Shown here piece by piece: positions 63,160-64,000 of a stretch of 64,000 nucleotides of DNA. A program made the translations under genes and the position numbers. Positions within the stretch are counted from its first letter, which is position 1. Each line of letters begins with the position of its first letter. The notes under the pieces were generated by a model. That model was not told the origin of the DNA. It saw only the letters and a program-made list of their open reading frames with translations, and did no database searches. This DNA is from Vesta saturnalis (Eukaryota; Arthropoda; Insecta; Coleoptera; Lampyridae), in the NCBI GenBank assembly GCA_036346205.1, contig JARFJB010002039.1, positions 289,001 through 353,000 of the forward strand, read 5' to 3'.

Positions 63160-64000
63160 ACTCATTGAGTTGTTCAAATTGATGTCCGTTTTCCCTAACA
63201 CACAATTGACACGATTTCTTAATACGTCTTAATGCACTTAAAATTATGAAAGGCCGATTTTGTAAATTCTAGAAAACTGCCTCTGTTGTTGCACGAAGTT
63301 CTTCAATATTATTGTGCCTCTTACCGTATATTTTATTTTTCAAAAAACCCCACAAAGAAAGTCCAACACTGACAAATCAGGTGACCTTGCAGGCCACCTA
63401 ATGGGTCCATTTGTTCCAATCCAATGGTCTTGGAAAGTTTCTTCTAAAAACGGCACAATCAACCTCGAATTGTGGGCAGGGGCACCGTCTTGTTGGAAGT
63501 AAATGACATTAAGATAGGCGAGGGGAACATTCTCCAGGAATTCTGGTATTACTTCTTTTAAAATTGCCAAGTACCTATTCGCGTTGAGAGCCCCTTCAAA
63601 AATGCGGTATTTTATTGATGCCCCCAATAAGAAACAGGCTACATTAAAACCAAATCGACCCTGTTGTTGTTGCTCAAAAATTAGGTGTTGGTTTTCATCA
63701 TACCAGTGCCTTGTATTTTTCCTGTTAAATAAACCGACACTGCTTATATGGGCTTCGTCTGACCATACGGCTTTACTCGCAAAATTATTGTCCCTTCGAG
63801 TTTGGTTCAAAAACCAATTACAGAAATTCACACGCCTCGCTGCATCACCAGGGTATAAATGCTGGACAATATTCACTTTGTAGGGTTTCAATTTGTTTTT
63901 TTTTTAATCCTTTGTACCTGTGATCGGGGAACGCCAATGTTATTTTCTAACTTCGGACAAGAAGTCTGAGGAGAGACACTGACGCTGGTTAAGACATTTA
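63160..64000 (-). pseudogene. DD41D-X transposase, 5' end beyond the window
   Basis: From the right edge, NIGVPRSQVQRI-type HTH sequence (63900-63960, frame interrupted at the A-run 63898-63905) leads into the frame 63891-63340: KVNIVQHLYPGDAARRVNFC, AVWSDEAHISSVG (Asp 1), IYFQQDGAPAHNSRLIVPFL (Asp 2), RWPARSPDLSVLDFL (Asp 3). Asp 2 and Asp 3 are 41 residues apart, all three kept. A frameshift at about 63345 moves the C-terminus to FLKNKIYGKRHNNIEELRA, with a further stop and RRIKKSCQLCVRENGHQFEQ, ending near 63160. The best-preserved catalytic core of the window. Confidence 0.93.

Larger units (their letters stand above)
62477..64000 (-). mobile_element. DD41D-X transposon, truncated by the window edge
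   Basis: The left end is TACAGTGCATCCCATTTTGG at 62477, TA-flanked. At 62808-62822 the inner motif ATGGAACACCCTGTA closes an arm of about 346 bp, as in E and R. The gene follows on the minus strand and runs past 64000, where the other arm should lie. Confidence 0.75.

Overview
The window looks like AT-rich, intron-poor eukaryotic DNA from an arthropod, most likely an insect. No host gene is recognised. Almost everything readable is transposable-element (TE) debris of types common in insects: piggyBac, mariner, DD41D (rosa-like) Tc1/mariner elements, hAT with DUF4371- or BED-type proteins, pogo/Tigger, MULE, jockey-type and other LINEs, and a BEL/Pao gag scrap. (TA)n and (GTGTGC)n microsatellites lie between them. 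Every transposase reading frame seen carries stops, frameshifts, deletions or lost catalytic residues, or (the last one) runs off the window, so this is a nested TE graveyard rather than a gene neighbourhood. Species cannot be named from the sequence.

Layout, 1-20 kb: a two-unit ~279-bp tandem repeat (112-793); a decayed hAT gene (797-2500); a LINE-like element of 2.0 kb that contains only ORF1 plus an intron-like segment, flanked by an 11-bp target duplication (6427-8458); a broken piggyBac gene (minus strand, 8686-10514); a MULE transposase (10583-11583); a Tc1-like remnant (13436-14515); a second piggyBac family (14532-16980); a dead mariner (17200-18209); and, butted against its 3' end, a 1.44-kb element with ~350-bp terminal inverted repeats (TIRs), a ~110-nt internal hairpin and a possible recombinase N-terminus (18196-19635).

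21-31 kb: a DD41D element with long TIRs (here DD41D-R) has its left arm split by a 5.8-kb hAT element with an 8-bp target duplication. That hAT in turn holds a pogo derivative, a long hairpin and a BEL/Pao gag fragment.

31-51 kb: a 3.5-kb block (U) is present twice (31462-34988 and 42188-45782). Each copy carries a DD41D element (DD41D-U), a hexanucleotide array and the C-terminus of another DD41D transposase. Around the two blocks lie two copies of a long-TIR DD41D element (E1, E2), two copies of a short-TIR one (S1, S2), seven (TA)n tracts across the window, and arrays of a 15-bp box (M1, M2; a third, M3, at 52 kb).

52-64 kb: a 5'-truncated LINE with a 13-bp target duplication, a 973-bp fold-back element, a large IS630/Tc1-like inverted-dimer element (57064-62216) split by a BED-type hAT, and a DD41D element running off the right edge (DD41D-X).

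The main structural observation is that three different DD41D families (R, E, X) share one layout. Each long terminal arm (315-432 bp) is itself bounded on both sides by inverted TACAGGGTG-like motifs, so it looks like a separate small mobile unit. The ORF1-only LINE with a candidate intron and the hairpin/recombinase-like element are the other observations most worth a database check.
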